64,000 nucleotides of DNA. Source: Formicarius rufipectus (taxonomy: Eukaryota > Chordata > Aves > Passeriformes > Formicariidae). Position 1 is the first letter of the stretch. Every line of letters starts with the position of its first letter. The position numbers were made by a program, and so were the translations under genes. Location: contig VXAU01001331.1 in the NCBI GenBank assembly GCA_013399695.1, positions 196,564 to 260,563 of the forward strand, in the 5' to 3' direction. The notes beneath the pieces were generated by a model. The model saw only the letters and a list, made by a program, of their open reading frames with translations. It ran no database searches and was not told where the DNA came from. Positions 1-12,325 of the stretch are shown one piece after another.

Positions 1-218
1 TGTTTCCTTTGAAACAGCACGCAGAATCAGCCTGGAGGAGAAAAGACACCGCAGAAAGAACCGTTCCTTGACAGTGCCACCTACGGAGACTTTCTGCTGT
101 GCCTTTTGCAACCAGACTTGCCAATCTCGCATTGGCCTTATCAGCCATCAGCACGCTTGCAGCAAGTGTGGGTAAAATCCTCCCAAATCTTCATTTGCGA
201 AGTCTAGCCGTGATGATG
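1..218 (+). mobile_element. 3' end of a non-LTR retrotransposon (probably RTE-like), cut by the window edge
   Basis: The segment is richer in GC and CpG than the DNA that follows. It contains an open frame running from the left edge to a stop at 173-175, followed by a short 3' tail that ends near a GATGATGA run (211-218). A C-terminal finger of this SRIGL type followed by a short GAT-type tail is, from memory, typical of some RTE-like or related non-LTR elements. The 3' boundary is inferred from the drop to ordinary AT-rich sequence after the GAT run. The clade assignment is uncertain; the element type as non-LTR retrotransposon is the safer part of the call. Confidence 0.6.
2..175 (+). CDS. 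C-terminus of a retrotransposon-encoded protein with a C2H2-like finger (partial)
   Basis: Frame 2 is open for 57 codons from the left edge to TAA at 173-175; the start lies outside the window. The peptide begins with a basic, glutamate/arginine-rich stretch (LEEKRHRRKNRS) and ends with CNQTCQSRIGLISHQHAC, a C-x3-C...H-x3-C arrangement. Terminal fingers with the words SRIGL and SH..AC are known at the C-terminus of reverse-transcriptase proteins of certain non-LTR retrotransposons, often annotated as endonuclease-reverse transcriptase or craniofacial development protein 2-like. No frameshift or internal stop is visible in this portion, so this end is little decayed. The endonuclease and reverse transcriptase domains would lie to the left of the window. 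The assignment rests on motif recognition and not on a search. Confidence 0.6.
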   Translation, partial: VSFETARRISLEEKRHRRKNRSLTVPPTETFCCAFCNQTCQSRIGLISHQHACSKCG

Positions 219-1939
219 ACCAAAACCTGGCCATGCAGAATCAATAAACATACACAGCAATTCATGTTGCTTGGAGCAAGTTGTTCTTAAGTATGACAGA
301 AATTTACAAAATTTACAAAAAATTTACAAAAGAGTTTGTTTTTTTACCTGCTATGCAAACAGGGCATTAGGTACAGTGTTTCTTCCCCAATGATGCCCAA
401 AGTAGATTGCTGAGACCTTCTGATTTCTCAAGGTCAAGTCAAACTGAAAGCAATCACTCCTCATCCAATTTAGCTGAGCCAAGTTGTTTGCTTTTGGCAC
501 TGTTACTGCATCCTAAAAAAGATTTTTTCTTGCTTGTGAGCAGGTGGTTAGAATACCATCTAGAGCTCATTTTTGACTGTCAGGATTGAAATAATTCCTC
601 AGCCAGGAATAGCTATAAGTACATCTGTTAACTATTAAATTGTGGAGAAAAAAACTTTGAAAAGGTTCAAAATGTACCTCAGTTGTAAGAAAAAAGTAAA
701 TCAGAATTTCGACCAACTTCTCTAAAAATGTCTAAGAAGATAAATGCAATTTCTTTTATGTTTTGAACAAGAAAATCGCTGCACCTCTGGTAGACAATGA
801 GGATTCAACTACAGTTTAAGCAACAGTAGCATAGGTGATTACTAAGGTGTCAAAGACTTCAGTAAAATCTGAAATTTGGTTTTTTTGGTCATATCAGTAT
901 GGTTTTTAACAGATACTTGAATACCATATATCAAACTCTGTGTAATTCAATGTTTTTGCCTGTGATATTTCTAAAACAAATCTTTTAAATGGGAAGAACG
1001 TGAGGTGTTAAACTGTCTTCATTTGTTTTTTCTTCACAGTAAATTTAAGAACAAATATTCTTTTTTAGTAGAGGTTTTATGAATTTTGAGTGATTGAATG
1101 GTAATTATAACTCAGGCTAATGAACTAGATGTGAAATTAACAAACACAAAGGTAACTATTACAGCAATTGTTCTCTTAAGAATTCATTCAAACAGCTTCT
1201 AAATTTAATTAAAAACTTTATGTATGAGAGCTAACAGGTCATGAGCTAACAGTCAGTAAGACAAATGATTCTAAGAAAGAAAAGCAGAGGTTTACATTAC
1301 TTTCCAAATATATGTTACATTATTGACTGCATTTCCTTTCTAGCAAAGACCTCTCACAAGGAGCTGATATAACCTGCCATGATGGACCAAACATGGCTTT
1401 CTAAAGCCTGTAGCCTGCTTTACTTTCATGAATAGTGTATTGATCCGTTGTGGGGTAATTCAATAAGGAAATTATCTTGACAATTAAAAGCAATATCAAG
1501 TAACACATGATCCAGTTTACCGTAGCATGAGCTTGTTGCTGCATTTTGTTCTTAAGTCATGTAGTGAAAATCTTGAGTAAAAATGTGTTTTAAAATTTTG
1601 TGGTGTTCCACAAGACAGTGTTTGCAAGAGTACTGCTAAAGAGGAAACAAAATCCCTGGATAAGTGCCCTGAGCAAAGGCTACAGTAACATTTTGAAGAA
1701 ATTATTTGATGAAAGTAGATTTTCTTGCCTCTCTTTTGTTCACAGGTATGCAGGAACTTATTTTTCATGATATATCTTGATTTTTTTTTTCTATTGAACC
1801 TACATGTGGGAAAAATGTGATGACTTATATAATCTACATAGGAAATGACAGAAAACTTTCCATTTATCTCCTGAGTTTATAAAGGGATTTATCCATGCAG
1901 AATCATTCCTGTCTACTAAAGTAGATAATTAGAACTGCT

Positions 1940-2010
1940 GTTTCTGTTTTGGTTGTTTTTTTTGTTTGTTTGGTTTTTTGTTTTTTTTTTTTTTTTTAAT
2001 TTATTTTTTT
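1940..2010. repeat. T-rich tract with T17 core
   Basis: A run of T with scattered G (GTTT-like units) that includes 17 uninterrupted T at 1981-1997. It could be a reversed poly-A tail of a lost retroelement or a simple expansion; no adjoining element is recognisable. Confidence 0.9.
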
Positions 2011-4445
2011 CGGCTCCTATTCCCTTAATACATTTATTTTGTCAATTTTAATTCTATTTCCTCTAAGTAAAAACTACTCTTGTGCAATGATCTGCTTTTT
2101 TCAATATGAGAACTTGCACACAATTCCTCTTTGATCACTATAAGAGACTTTATTTTTGCATAATTGTAGCAATTTTTTTTTCTGGTTTGTGGTGGTTATT
2201 TCAAAAGTAGAAAAGAAATATGTATTTACTATGTTGTAGAAATAATAAAAAGAACCAATAGTAATTACTACACTCTGTTATCTTTTTCCTTCTGCCTTAG
2301 GCTGCACACCTGTGTTAAGTCTTTCTGTTTTCCCAAGGTCTCTGTAAACCTCTGTAAGATCTATCCTTGCAGACCAATTTATTTCCCCAGTTTTCTTTAT
2401 AAATACTTATTGCAAAAACAGTTTTTTCCTTTCCTGTTAGTGATTTCCTAATTACAGTACAGGATGAGATTATTTGTGGATAGGAGTTTGTGTCTGATCT
2501 GAGATGGAATCACCGACTGGCATTTGCCATATTATTTTCCTGATATTGATGAGATAATCAGGTCAGCAGAATTACCTTTCAAATCCATTCACCTTTCTGA
2601 GTAAAATTCAGTTTTGTGCATGAAGTCTGTAAAGGTACAAAACTTTATCTTATGTATTCAGGAGGAAGAATGGACGAGAAAATGAATTCTTTTTTGGAGC
2701 TATTGTTTGCCTTTATCACTGATGGAAGGTATCTGTTTAATAATTTTCAAAAGGGTCTAATCAAACAATGGAATTAGTTTTTGTTGTTTAACCTATATCT
2801 TAAAGCATTTTTCTAGTAAAATATATGGTACTTCATAAATGAAACTATCAATGAAGCGTGGAACCTCAAAATATAATTTTATTATCCAAACTCTATGACA
2901 AAAAAAAGAGGAAGGACTTGCATAGTAAAAAATTGAGGTTTAGTATAATTAAATTATTATAACCCTACTATTTCTGTTTAAAAATTAAGATATTTACCAA
3001 CTCATGACAGTTTTACATTTTTATTTTGCACGGTTTAGGAATTTAGTCTTGAATAATGTGTAAAATGAAACCGTTCTGGAAATAAATTAAGATCAGTCTG
3101 GTTTTTTCTGCAAAAAGGGTATTATTCTTTCATCTTCCAATGAATGTACAGGCAGAAAGTCCATTACAATACAGTAGTGGTGTGCTCATCCTTTTAGCTG
3201 CCAGGAAAAAAAAGCTGTTTGAAAAAGCACTGGTCAGATTTTGTGACTAGCAAAGTAAGTAATTGTAATTTTTACTTGACTCATATAGTCCAATAAAGTT
3301 AATAACATTCACTTCTGAGGATTCTTTATTCATCCAATATTTCATGGCCTCCATTAATTAGCCGGTCCTTATATCATATTCAGCCTCCTCCCCAAGCAAA
3401 ACAAACCTCACAAAACCAATTCTTCATTTTGACTTGTGAACATTTCTGATCAGTGCTGTTGCACAGTTCAGCTGAATCTCCTGGTAAAGCTGATTTTCTC
3501 TCTCCAGCTGATTTTTCTTTAGAGTTGTGCTCCTTGTGCCTCCTGCTCCCAGGGCATATCTTCCAGAGAGTGAAAAGTGATGAGCAGCTGGAGGCAACAA
3601 GCTAGATCAAAAGTCCGTTTCTATCTATGGACAGACTTGTTTACTCAAAACAAAATGAGAGGTATCACTATTCACAGTCCCATCTGTAAATGCTTCATCG
3701 TAGTAATAATTCAGCCTGCGTGACAATTGGCGGCTGTGGTTAAACTAGAACAATTTCTTTGCCTGAATGATTGCAGAATAACGGGTCCCATCTGAAAGAA
3801 AGCAAAAGTGTGTGGTAGAAGGCAGACTGGCATTAGGAAAATTACAGCTACTTGAACAACTTGGAAAATACAGAAATTTTGCGTACTCTGCACCTCAGCT
3901 TTAGGACTCATCTGTCATTGTCATTTTTGCAATGTTAGGACAATGTTGAAGTAGTATGATTTTCTGTGATTTGTGCTCAAATCATCAATGTAATTTTTTC
4001 TCATCACTTGAACTTTTCTTAGAGATTTTCTTTAAGTTTATCCTGTTTAGCTTGTTACAGCTGAAGAAATCCTACCCCCAGGACATAATCATTGCAGGAA
4101 TCTAAGCTCTGAATCTGAGGCCAGTTCAGATACACCAGACTATTTTTGATGAGTGCCTAATGCTACCACAGAGGAAAACCATTCTCAGTGCAATATCTTT
4201 ATGTGACTGCATCATATGTTCACCAGTATTTACCTGTGATAAAATGTGCTAGTTTAAAGTGTTGTTACTACGGATATGGAAGTAATAATCCCTTAACTCT
4301 ATCTAACTGAAAGGTGTCCTCTTCCTTTGTTGAGATATGATTTCTGACAAAACAATGTAGTAAATAGGCCCTGATAGTGCAACTAGCTCATAAAAAATTT
4401 TATTTTGAGTGGAGTACCAGTCTTGAAATCTAAAAGATTTTCAAA

Positions 4446-4470
4446 TATAAATAAATAAATAAATAAATTT
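4446..4470. repeat. (ATAA)n microsatellite
   Basis: About five to six tandem ATAA units, followed by an ambiguous base at 4485. It sits about 60 bases upstream of the splice acceptor of the IMMP2L exon. Confidence 0.9.
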
Positions 4471-4494
4471 TAGAAATAAAGAAANAACTGTTTG

Positions 4495-4526
4495 TTTGTT
4501 TTACATTTTTTTTAAATTCTCTTTAG
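4495..4526 (+). other. IMMP2L: polypyrimidine tract and splice acceptor of the IMMP2L exon
   Basis: A T-rich stretch leads into TTCTCTTTAG, the last AG being 4525-4526. The acceptor fixes the exon start, because the next base completes a split codon and the known protein frame continues from there. Confidence 0.88.
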
Positions 4527-4629
4527 AACCATTGGATACAAAAAGAAGTATGTGAAAGTTCCGCATGGTCATATTTGGGTGGAAGGCGATCACCATGGAC
4601 ACAGCTTTGACAGCAATGCTTTTGGCCCT
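4527..4629 (+). CDS. IMMP2L: IMMP2L exon (mitochondrial inner membrane peptidase subunit 2-like), C-terminal part
   Basis: The 103-bp exon starts with one base that completes a split codon, then encodes 34 residues beginning TIGYKKK, continuing YVKVPHGHIWVEGDHHGH and ending SFDSNAFGP. This is nearly identical to the corresponding part of vertebrate IMMP2L. IMMP2L is a subunit of the inner membrane peptidase complex and cleaves sorting signals from proteins delivered to the mitochondrial intermembrane space. In the S26 signal-peptidase family this region contains the conserved GD...S.DS..FGP box, which shapes the active site. The catalytic serine and lysine are encoded by earlier exons that are not in the window. 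The exon is preceded by a good pyrimidine tract and AG, and followed by GTAAGT. No stop or frameshift is present, so it looks functional. In mammals this is the penultimate coding exon; the last exon (starting VSLGLLHAHATH) was not found here. Confidence 0.95.
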
Positions 4630-4635
4630 GTAAGT
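4630..4635 (+). other. IMMP2L: splice donor GTAAGT of the IMMP2L exon
   Basis: GTAAGT directly after the proline codon CCT matches the consensus donor. The exon therefore ends on a codon boundary (phase 0), as expected before the VSLG-coding last exon of the family. Confidence 0.9.
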
Positions 4636-7600
4636 CAATTCTCTGGATGTCACACTTTGCAACTGAAAAGCTGTGTATGCCTCTTGGGTCATTTGTGAAA
4701 CACAGGAAGTATGAATTTATTGTGATTGTAGTTTTATTACTTTGATGAGAATTATTAGACTTTATAAAATATCTTGGTCAGTGGATATTTAGTTTGCTCT
4801 TATCTATAATAAAAAGAATAAAGACTTCTTTTAACTCCCCCATGGAAGGAGAAGTGGTGGAGATTTTATATTTGGATGGATGTACTGGAGCAGTATCCAG
4901 AGGGTGAGCCAGCTCCCTGTAGCTGACAGATGCTCCCTGAGGACGTGTTGCCAGCTGATGTAATTTGGAACAGTTCCCTCCTGAGAGCTTTGTCTTGCTT
5001 TAGCACCAGTGCTGGAATAAAGAATTAGGAAGCCATAACTGTGCTTACTAAGTGTTAACTGGTAAATTGGTCTGTGGAGAATAGTACAGATATTTCAAAA
5101 CTTAACCCAAAATAAATATTTAAATTTTCTTTGCACAGGATCATTTTCATATTGAATGAAAAGAAAATGTAACCTGCAAAATCTGTTTCTTGACTGGTAT
5201 AAGTGTGCAGGAAGACAGCAAATGCTTTCTCTGTGCTTTAGTTTTAGTTTGGTTTTGTTACATTTTGTATAGATTCTTGTACTTGTTTTAACTTAATCTA
5301 GCATGCAGGAAATAGTTGCATAAGCTGTGTAGACTGCTGTGGAAATACAAATCCTTTTAGCCTTATTCCAAATATAGGTTTTCGATTTGTCTTTAAGAAA
5401 GAATATTCTTCTGATATTATTTAAAAACCACCATTTGTCACAGGGAAGCTGTCAAGACTGGATTTTTCTACCCTGATGTATTTCATGTCTATTTCATAGA
5501 GAAATCATCCCACTGACTCTAATTGAATTTATGACAACAAGGACATCATGAGTTCGTCTGGCTTCTGAAAGTTTAGCCCAATTATTAACTTGAAATAATT
5601 TGTTCTCAGGAGGAAATGCAAAATAGTTTTGGAGTATATGATGTCAGTGCCATTCTTGGTTTGTCTCATTCTTTTTTTTGCTTATATTTCTTGCTGGTTT
5701 TCATTATCATTTCCCTGCTACTATTTTCTGAGGTTTCTAGCACCTAATTTTATAGGTTTTCTCCTGCAGGATCTAATTCAGTCTATCTCATACAGGTGTC
5801 TCTTCCTTCCCTTAGCAGGCTTTTCTCTGTCACTCTTTGTTCCCAGGATAAATCTTAGTTATAAAGCCACTAGTCTTCTTTTCACTTACAAATATATTGC
5901 CAATGTAGACTCAGAGCATAAAGAAACTTTAGCAGTTGGACATTGGCTTCAGATTTGCAGCTGCTCACAGAGAAATTCATACAAAATAAAATCCTCAAGA
6001 TAGGCACCATGCAGTTTTCATGCAAGATAGCATACTGGGGTAAATCTAAATACCCTAAGATTTTTGCTTAATTTACTGATGTTTATAAAAATTAGTAAAC
6101 CACCTTCACTAGGCTCTGACTTCACATTAGTCATCAGTTGTTAGATAACATCAGATAGTATGTCACTTTTCTTACAGCAATGACACTGTTTGAGAACTAG
6201 TAGTACAGTTTCTTACAGTAAATTCTTTATCTTTCTGCAGAAAAAAATGACCTTTGTGTTGCTTTGATGAATACATTATGGGCAAGTCAGCTGTAAATAG
6301 GTATTTTCCTCTGAAATTAAATTAGACAACAATCATTGACTATAGGCAGAAAAGGCAGAAGCGATTGAAAACTAGTTTCAGAATAATGAAATATAGAAAA
6401 TTTTCATCCATAGAGGAAAATGGAAAATGTACTTAGAAGGACATGCTGCACTCTAGGTTCTTTTCCATTCAACACATGTAAGATTTTAGGTTATAGGACA
6501 TTTTCTACCCTTCTGTCTGTAGCACTCTGGAGATCACTTGCACAAGTGAATTAAAATATTAAAATCACTCTCTTCAAGCCATTCAGAAGGTACGTTCTTA
6601 AAAAAAGTTATCTATCATAAGACTGAAGCAATCAGAAAGAACAGACAGCACAATGGTAAGACATGAACATGTTTTTCACACCTTTTTAATATATAGGTCA
6701 CTTAAGAGATTAGGTTAAACATTATGTGTGTCACCATTCTAACTTTCAAAACTAGGTATGTTTTCTTTGACTAAAAAATTCACTAAAATAGTGGTGTTTT
6801 AAGTGGATTATGTTGCAGGCTATGATTTTTTCAGTGTTCACATGATTTTATAGTAGAAAGATATTCATAGTGTAGATAGATTCAGTAACGTTTTGTAGAT
6901 GAGTTTAATGAGTTACATGGGGCGTAAAAGGAAATTACGAAAAACCAGACTGAGAACAGATGTTAGAATAATTTTTTTCTCTTGGAGAATAACAATATAT
7001 GTAATGGCCTAATGAGTTAGGTTGGTAAAGTAAAAACCCTGATAGCAATGAAGTTCTAAATTAGATGCACCTTTGGAGAGATATGAATTTGTAGACTGCA
7101 AAACCTGGGCAGTTTAAATTATATTTATTTAGTTCATAAAAAAGTTATAAAATAAATCATATTGCATTGTATTATTGCATGGGTTTATAGGACTAAAATT
7201 AGATTTTTAAGGAAAAGCCAGATACTTTCCTGAAGCATGTAAATAAAATGAAAGTGTTTTAAGTAAGACTTGTAAAAGTTTAATACTTCCTATCTGCTTA
7301 GTCACATCGTTGAATAAAATTAATACCTTAACTGATATTACAAAAATAACAGAGCATCTATGGGTGGTGCCGAATTAGAAGTGCTATTAACTCTCTATAC
7401 GATCAGAACTTAAATATTCATTATCTTTCCAGAACATTGGACTGAATTAATTAGTTCATGGCCATTGTACACAGTCTTTTAAAATAAATGCCTTGTGTAA
7501 TACTGAATGGCAGCTGTTATGTAACACCATTACTGATGTGTTTCATGTTTGGAAACATGTCACCCATTCATAATATCAAAAATAACTGTTTGGAATAGAA

Positions 7601-9484
7601 ATCAATAAATACTCAGAGAACTTGCATATTTTTGCTGTTATTTAAAGGGTATAAAATTACATCTTTCTGGATTTTTTTTTCCAATTACCTGGACAAGAAT
7701 GGCTATTTGTATTAAATTGACCATTGCTGTTTTTGAATTCTAAATGAAGTTAGGCTTCTATGATATTAGCTTGGCATTCTGTATTTGGCATACTAAAGGA
7801 ATGTGATAATTAATAACTGATATAATTAAGATACCACTTTTTAAAGTTTCTTCTTTTTGTATTCAGTTCAGGTAATTTTTCTAATTTGATGGGTCTTTTT
7901 GCTATGAAGTTGTAGTTCAACAGCATAGGAAATACAAAATTAATGTTCCTGGAAATGTTTCTGCTTTCTTAGATTGGAAATGCAGGAGACATTATAATGA
8001 ATTGATAAAATATTAAACCCTCTTGCTTCAAAATTCTTAAAGATTTTAAAGGGCTAACTTCATGCCAGATCAGTTATTGTCTTTGCAGACACAGTCAGTA
8101 TAATACCAGCATAACAGTAAAGTGAAAACTTATATTCTGTGTCTGATATTCTGGCTAAATCAAGGAAAAAGGCATTATAAACTGTACTTTGCTTAGATTA
8201 AAAGTTTAGACTTGTCATCCAGTATTGCAGAGATAGCTATGCAACCAACATGTAAGGGCATCCAATAAAGAGTTATTAATAATTGCATACAGTGACTGAC
8301 ATATTCCTACATGTACATACACAGTGAAAAGCAACCTCGTAATTTAAAAAAAGACAAGGCCCATTTTACCTTATTGAGATTTCCTTGGTAAATATAATAC
8401 TCTTATTAGTACATTTATATGTTTCCAAATGCCTTCAAGCTGGGGTTATGAAAGAGATTTGCAAGGGCTTGAAGTCAATGGCAGTCCTTCAGCTGTCTTG
8501 TAAAAAGCTTGAACTAAACCTCATTAAAGTCAATGAGAGATTTCGGTCTGCTTTAATGGTTTTGGGTAAGGCTTTTTATGAGTTAAGCTTCAAAATCCAG
8601 TGTAAGGGCAAAAAAGGCTATTATCTTCTTTATCTTCCTGGGAAACCTGAGACACAGGTAGGTTGAGTACCCTGTCAAAAACATATTTTTTACTCATCCA
8701 GGTCCCTATCCTAGTCCTCTTACTAAAAATATGTCTGTCTTTAATGTGTTTGCTCCAGAAACGAAATCCCATTGATCCTGAGCCTAGATTTTTTTTCATT
8801 TACAGAAGTTTTACATTCATACGCTTCAAATGTAAATTGCCTTTAGCCAGCATTACTGTAGAGGCTGTTTTAATAATTGTCTATATAAGCAGTTCTGCAC
8901 TGTAAATTCATGCAATGAAATGTCTGAAAAACATTTCTGTCTGTTTAACTGTTTTCTTTCAGCACCACAAACCTGTAGACTGTGGCTAGAAAACTATAGA
9001 CTAGGATGACACACAAAATAACTGATTATGCTCGATTTGTTAGATATTTTAATTTGCTGTTCAAAGCCTATCATAATCTCTCTCACCTATAAGGTAGAAA
9101 TGCTTTAATAGTTAAACCCCAATGAGCAAATTCGATTAGTGATAGAAGGTGTCCTTTTATAATGATTTTTTTAAAAACAATCTAGTATTTCTCTCTGCAA
9201 CTACGGTTAGTGAATACAAGTAGTCAAAATGAAAAAATATCAAAAATTCATTATTAACTTGAACTGAAATATGATACGTCTAGTGAAGTGTAGTGATGAC
9301 TGCTGGTAAAGGAAATACTTGAACTGAGAGGTCTGCAGCTTGTGAGAGTATCTCAGCTTCATATGCTCTGTCATCTTCTGAGGGAGGTTCAGAGTATAGT
9401 TGCAGGAAGAAGTGAATCTCTTTCTGTGGTTCCAAATTACTTACATAACAGCAAGCAAAGAATGCTACATGTCCTAAAAGTGCA

Positions 9485-9530
9485 CATCATCTTGGTGATG
9501 ATCTTGCCATCACTTTGGTGATGATCTTTC
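9485..9530. repeat. 23-bp tandem duplication, two copies
   Basis: Two adjacent 23-base copies (starting CATCATCTTGG and CATCACTTTGG) agree at 20 of 23 positions. Each copy is also a partial inverted repeat (CATCA...TGATG). It is probably a local replication-slippage product. Confidence 0.8.
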
Positions 9531-11854
9531 CATCTGTTGAAGCTTTCATATATGAGCTATAAAGTAGCGCAGGAATTACATATCTCCCTGAAGTGGAGCA
9601 ACCTCTAAGGCAAAAGGTGGGGAGAGTTTAACAACTCACAGCACTGCTGAAGAGCACCACATTAAATTACACCCTATGGCATATAGGTAGGGCACACTTC
9701 CCACAGAGAATTCTGTCAGACCTCGGAATACTTGCTGACCCCTTTTGTGCCCCCATACTCCAACCAACCATTTGAAGAGATTTAAGACAAATAGTTTCAA
9801 TAGCAGGGTCCCAAACCTATTTTTCTTGGTTTGGACCAAGGTCAAGAGGAGATAGTCAAGCATGGCAATAAAAAAGTGTGATTTTAGCAAGAAAACACTT
9901 ATCTGTGCTTATATTAAGTTAATATAGGTGAGGAAAATGGTGATGACAAAGTAATCAGTGAAGGCTGAGAATGACCTACTGCTAACTTGTCTGCATTAAT
10001 TTGCTAGCTGGTGTTGCAGGTTCTTCTGTATTGCTTTTGCTACCACTGCCACCAGTACTTGCAACTTCACTCTGCTGTATAAATGTAGTGTTGGAGAGTA
10101 GCAGACTCTTAGGGGATCAGTGACATTTCTGCTTTTGGATATTAAAGAAGAAATGAAGCTGTGTTTAAACAGGATGTGTAATGCAAATATGCAATCAATG
10201 CCATTCTGTAATATTTATCTCTGGCCACTGGCAAAAGTGAAATAGGTAAAACTGTTTACAATCAGAAAAAAGACTTTGCATATGGAGCATGAAGTTACCT
10301 GTAGTAAATAGCATGCATGCACAGCTTGAACTTGTAAAAATCTATGATGAATAAAACAGATAGGACATTATGTGTTATGACTGATGATAAATAAACCTGG
10401 AAGGGTAAATATGCTTGTCCCTTTTGAGAGAATATTATATGTGAGATGCAAAATGGGATGGTGGCTTGTCTATGAAGAATGACAATTCACTCTAGCAGCT
10501 GCTGAAGGGGAGCCTTCATAATAAGATTGTGTGGCCTGGCTGTCCATTAAATTATCCTGACTAACTGAATTTGCAGTATAGGAAATCAAAAGTCCCCTAT
10601 AGCTGTCCTAATTCTTTAGAAAAGTAAAATATTTAGTCTGACTCTAAACCAATGCAAAAATATTAATCTTTCAAACAGCCTGACTATCATCATGTAACTA
10701 AAAGTTCTCAATTAACTCTAGTCTGCTAGCAGTGAAAGTTTGCTTTTTGTCTTAGTTATGTTAATCTTAAACATTTAAGGCATTCTGGCTTATTTTCTCT
10801 ATTACTGTACTTGTAAATATAACTCATTTAGTATTGATAAATCTTCATTCATTCTGTTTATGAAACAGGTTTTATGTAATAAATTCAAGCACAATGAAGT
10901 GTTAATGCAAATAGCAAGTATTTCAGATTGCAAGTACCTTTAAAGAATTTTTCAGCCACATTGGAAAGACTAGTAGTCTGAGCAGCCTACCTGTTTTTGA
11001 CATCACTTATATTGAAATAAACTAGGGAAAACATGTTGAAACAGTGTTAGGTCAACTTAATGAAAGATTACAAGACATCAGAGAGCTGTCAGATTCATGC
11101 CATCATTTTTAATTAATTAATTTGAACAGCTCTGCGTTCAAATATAATCATTGGTGGAACCCTGTATACGCCTTCATCAGTTTCCTTACAATTCTATTTC
11201 TCTCAAGTTGCAGCTTGAAATACCCTATATGTGATAATCACCTCAGGATTTGTAGCATTATATTATCTATATAGAATCTGATAATTTACTTGTTTTAATG
11301 GAAATGAGGCATAAAGGAATCTTTGTTGACTTCTCTATGGTTTAACTCTATAAGGAATTTTGATTCATGCTGGCATTCATATGAAGTTTTGCCAGGAAAT
11401 TGTTTAAAAATCCATTTAATACATTTATTTCTTTTTAATTTTTTCCTTCTTTGAACATAGATTATTGTCCAATCTTAGTCACTGATTACTAAAATAAAGT
11501 TCTACTTGTTAGATTGCAGAGTTTTCATTAATTATTATCTACCTGATTTCATTTTTGGCTAAAATAAATGTTTGGTGTAATAAGTAGTCATCTCATTAAA
11601 GTTCCAAATCCTAAGATAAGACTGTTTTACTGTAGAACCTTGTTTGCATGATTGCATGTCATAGTGGGAGGTTAAAAATGTGCATTTGTATGACAGGGAA
11701 TATGCAAACCAATGCGTATGTATTTATTTACAATTGCGTGTTTATTTAATTTAGGAGCAAAACATTATTGAAACGTGATAAGTAATATTAATAGAAATGC
11801 CAATACTTCTGTAAGTTATTTTTGAGAAGTGATTTTTTCCATCTACGTGGTGCA

Positions 11855-12325
11855 TGTGCTGTCAGGAGTGCTGTACTTCGGAGATTCCCTGCACAAGAGT
11901 TGCCACAGGGAAACGAGCTCCCTGAAAGGCCCCTGGGATGGAGCTGTACCATATGCTGCAGAGTTTTGAGACCAGGGCTTGTTCAACCTTGAGCAGGGAA
12001 AGCTGCAAGTAGAGCTCAGAGCTGGCAGGGCCAGACTCTTCTCAGAGGTACAGAGTCATAGGACAAGAGACTACAGGCACAGCAGTGGAAATTCTGAATA
12101 GATATTAGGGTATCTAAATTAATATTCTTTCATTATGAGGAAGACATACATTGATTACTGAGAGAGTTTGGAAGACCTTCATTCTCGGACATAGGAAAAA
12201 TCTGACTAGACAAAGCCCTGAGCAACCTGAGTTAGCCCTGGTCCGAGTAGTTGGATGAGATGAGATGGAGGAGGTTGGATGAGATGACCTCCAGAAGTCC
12301 CTCCCTACCTGTATGTTTCTGCTTG
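11855..12325 (+). mobile_element. CR1 LINE fragment, 3' part
   Basis: The stretch follows the 3' part of avian CR1: GGCAGGGCCAGACTCTTCTC, then AGTCATAGGACAAGAG, then a GATATTAGG element. It ends with the words CCTGAGCAACCTG, GTTGGATGAGATGACCTCCAG and TCCCTCCC. It is diverged and lacks the full-length 5' part; the 5' boundary is approximate. Near the 3' end the sequence GTTGGATGAGATGA occurs twice (12250-12263 and 12274-12287), a 24-base offset that suggests a small internal duplication. There is no intact reading frame. Confidence 0.8.

Larger units (their letters stand above)
219..4526 (+). other. IMMP2L: intron upstream of the IMMP2L exon (3' part)
   Basis: AT-rich sequence with no convincing coding exon on either strand. 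I looked for the preceding IMMP2L exon, which should encode the catalytic-lysine motif (KRVIALEGD in mammals), and did not find it. The stretch holds a T-rich tract near 1940-2010 and an (ATAA)n run just before the exon. Open frames here are under 85 codons and resemble no family I know. The sequence at 3360-3610 is slightly less AT-rich and unassigned. Confidence 0.6.
4630..11854. other. intronic stretch, no gene seen
   Basis: AT-rich unique-looking DNA. It contains a 124-codon hydrophobic frame at 5629-6003 (+) that resembles no known family and shows no coding features, an imperfect 23-bp tandem duplication at 9485-9530, and unassigned, less AT-rich patches at about 4850-5030 and 9300-9890. 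No recent transposon is recognisable. Confidence 0.5.

Noticed and set aside
4501..4692. 63-codon minus-strand frame across the IMMP2L exon
   Set aside because: It is the shadow of the conserved + strand exon, which has correct splice sites and a known product.
5629..6003. 124-codon hydrophobic frame on the + strand
   Set aside because: The composition follows the T-rich local DNA (F, L, S, Y), there is no recognisable domain and it sits inside an intron. Hydrophobic frames arise readily from T-rich sequence.
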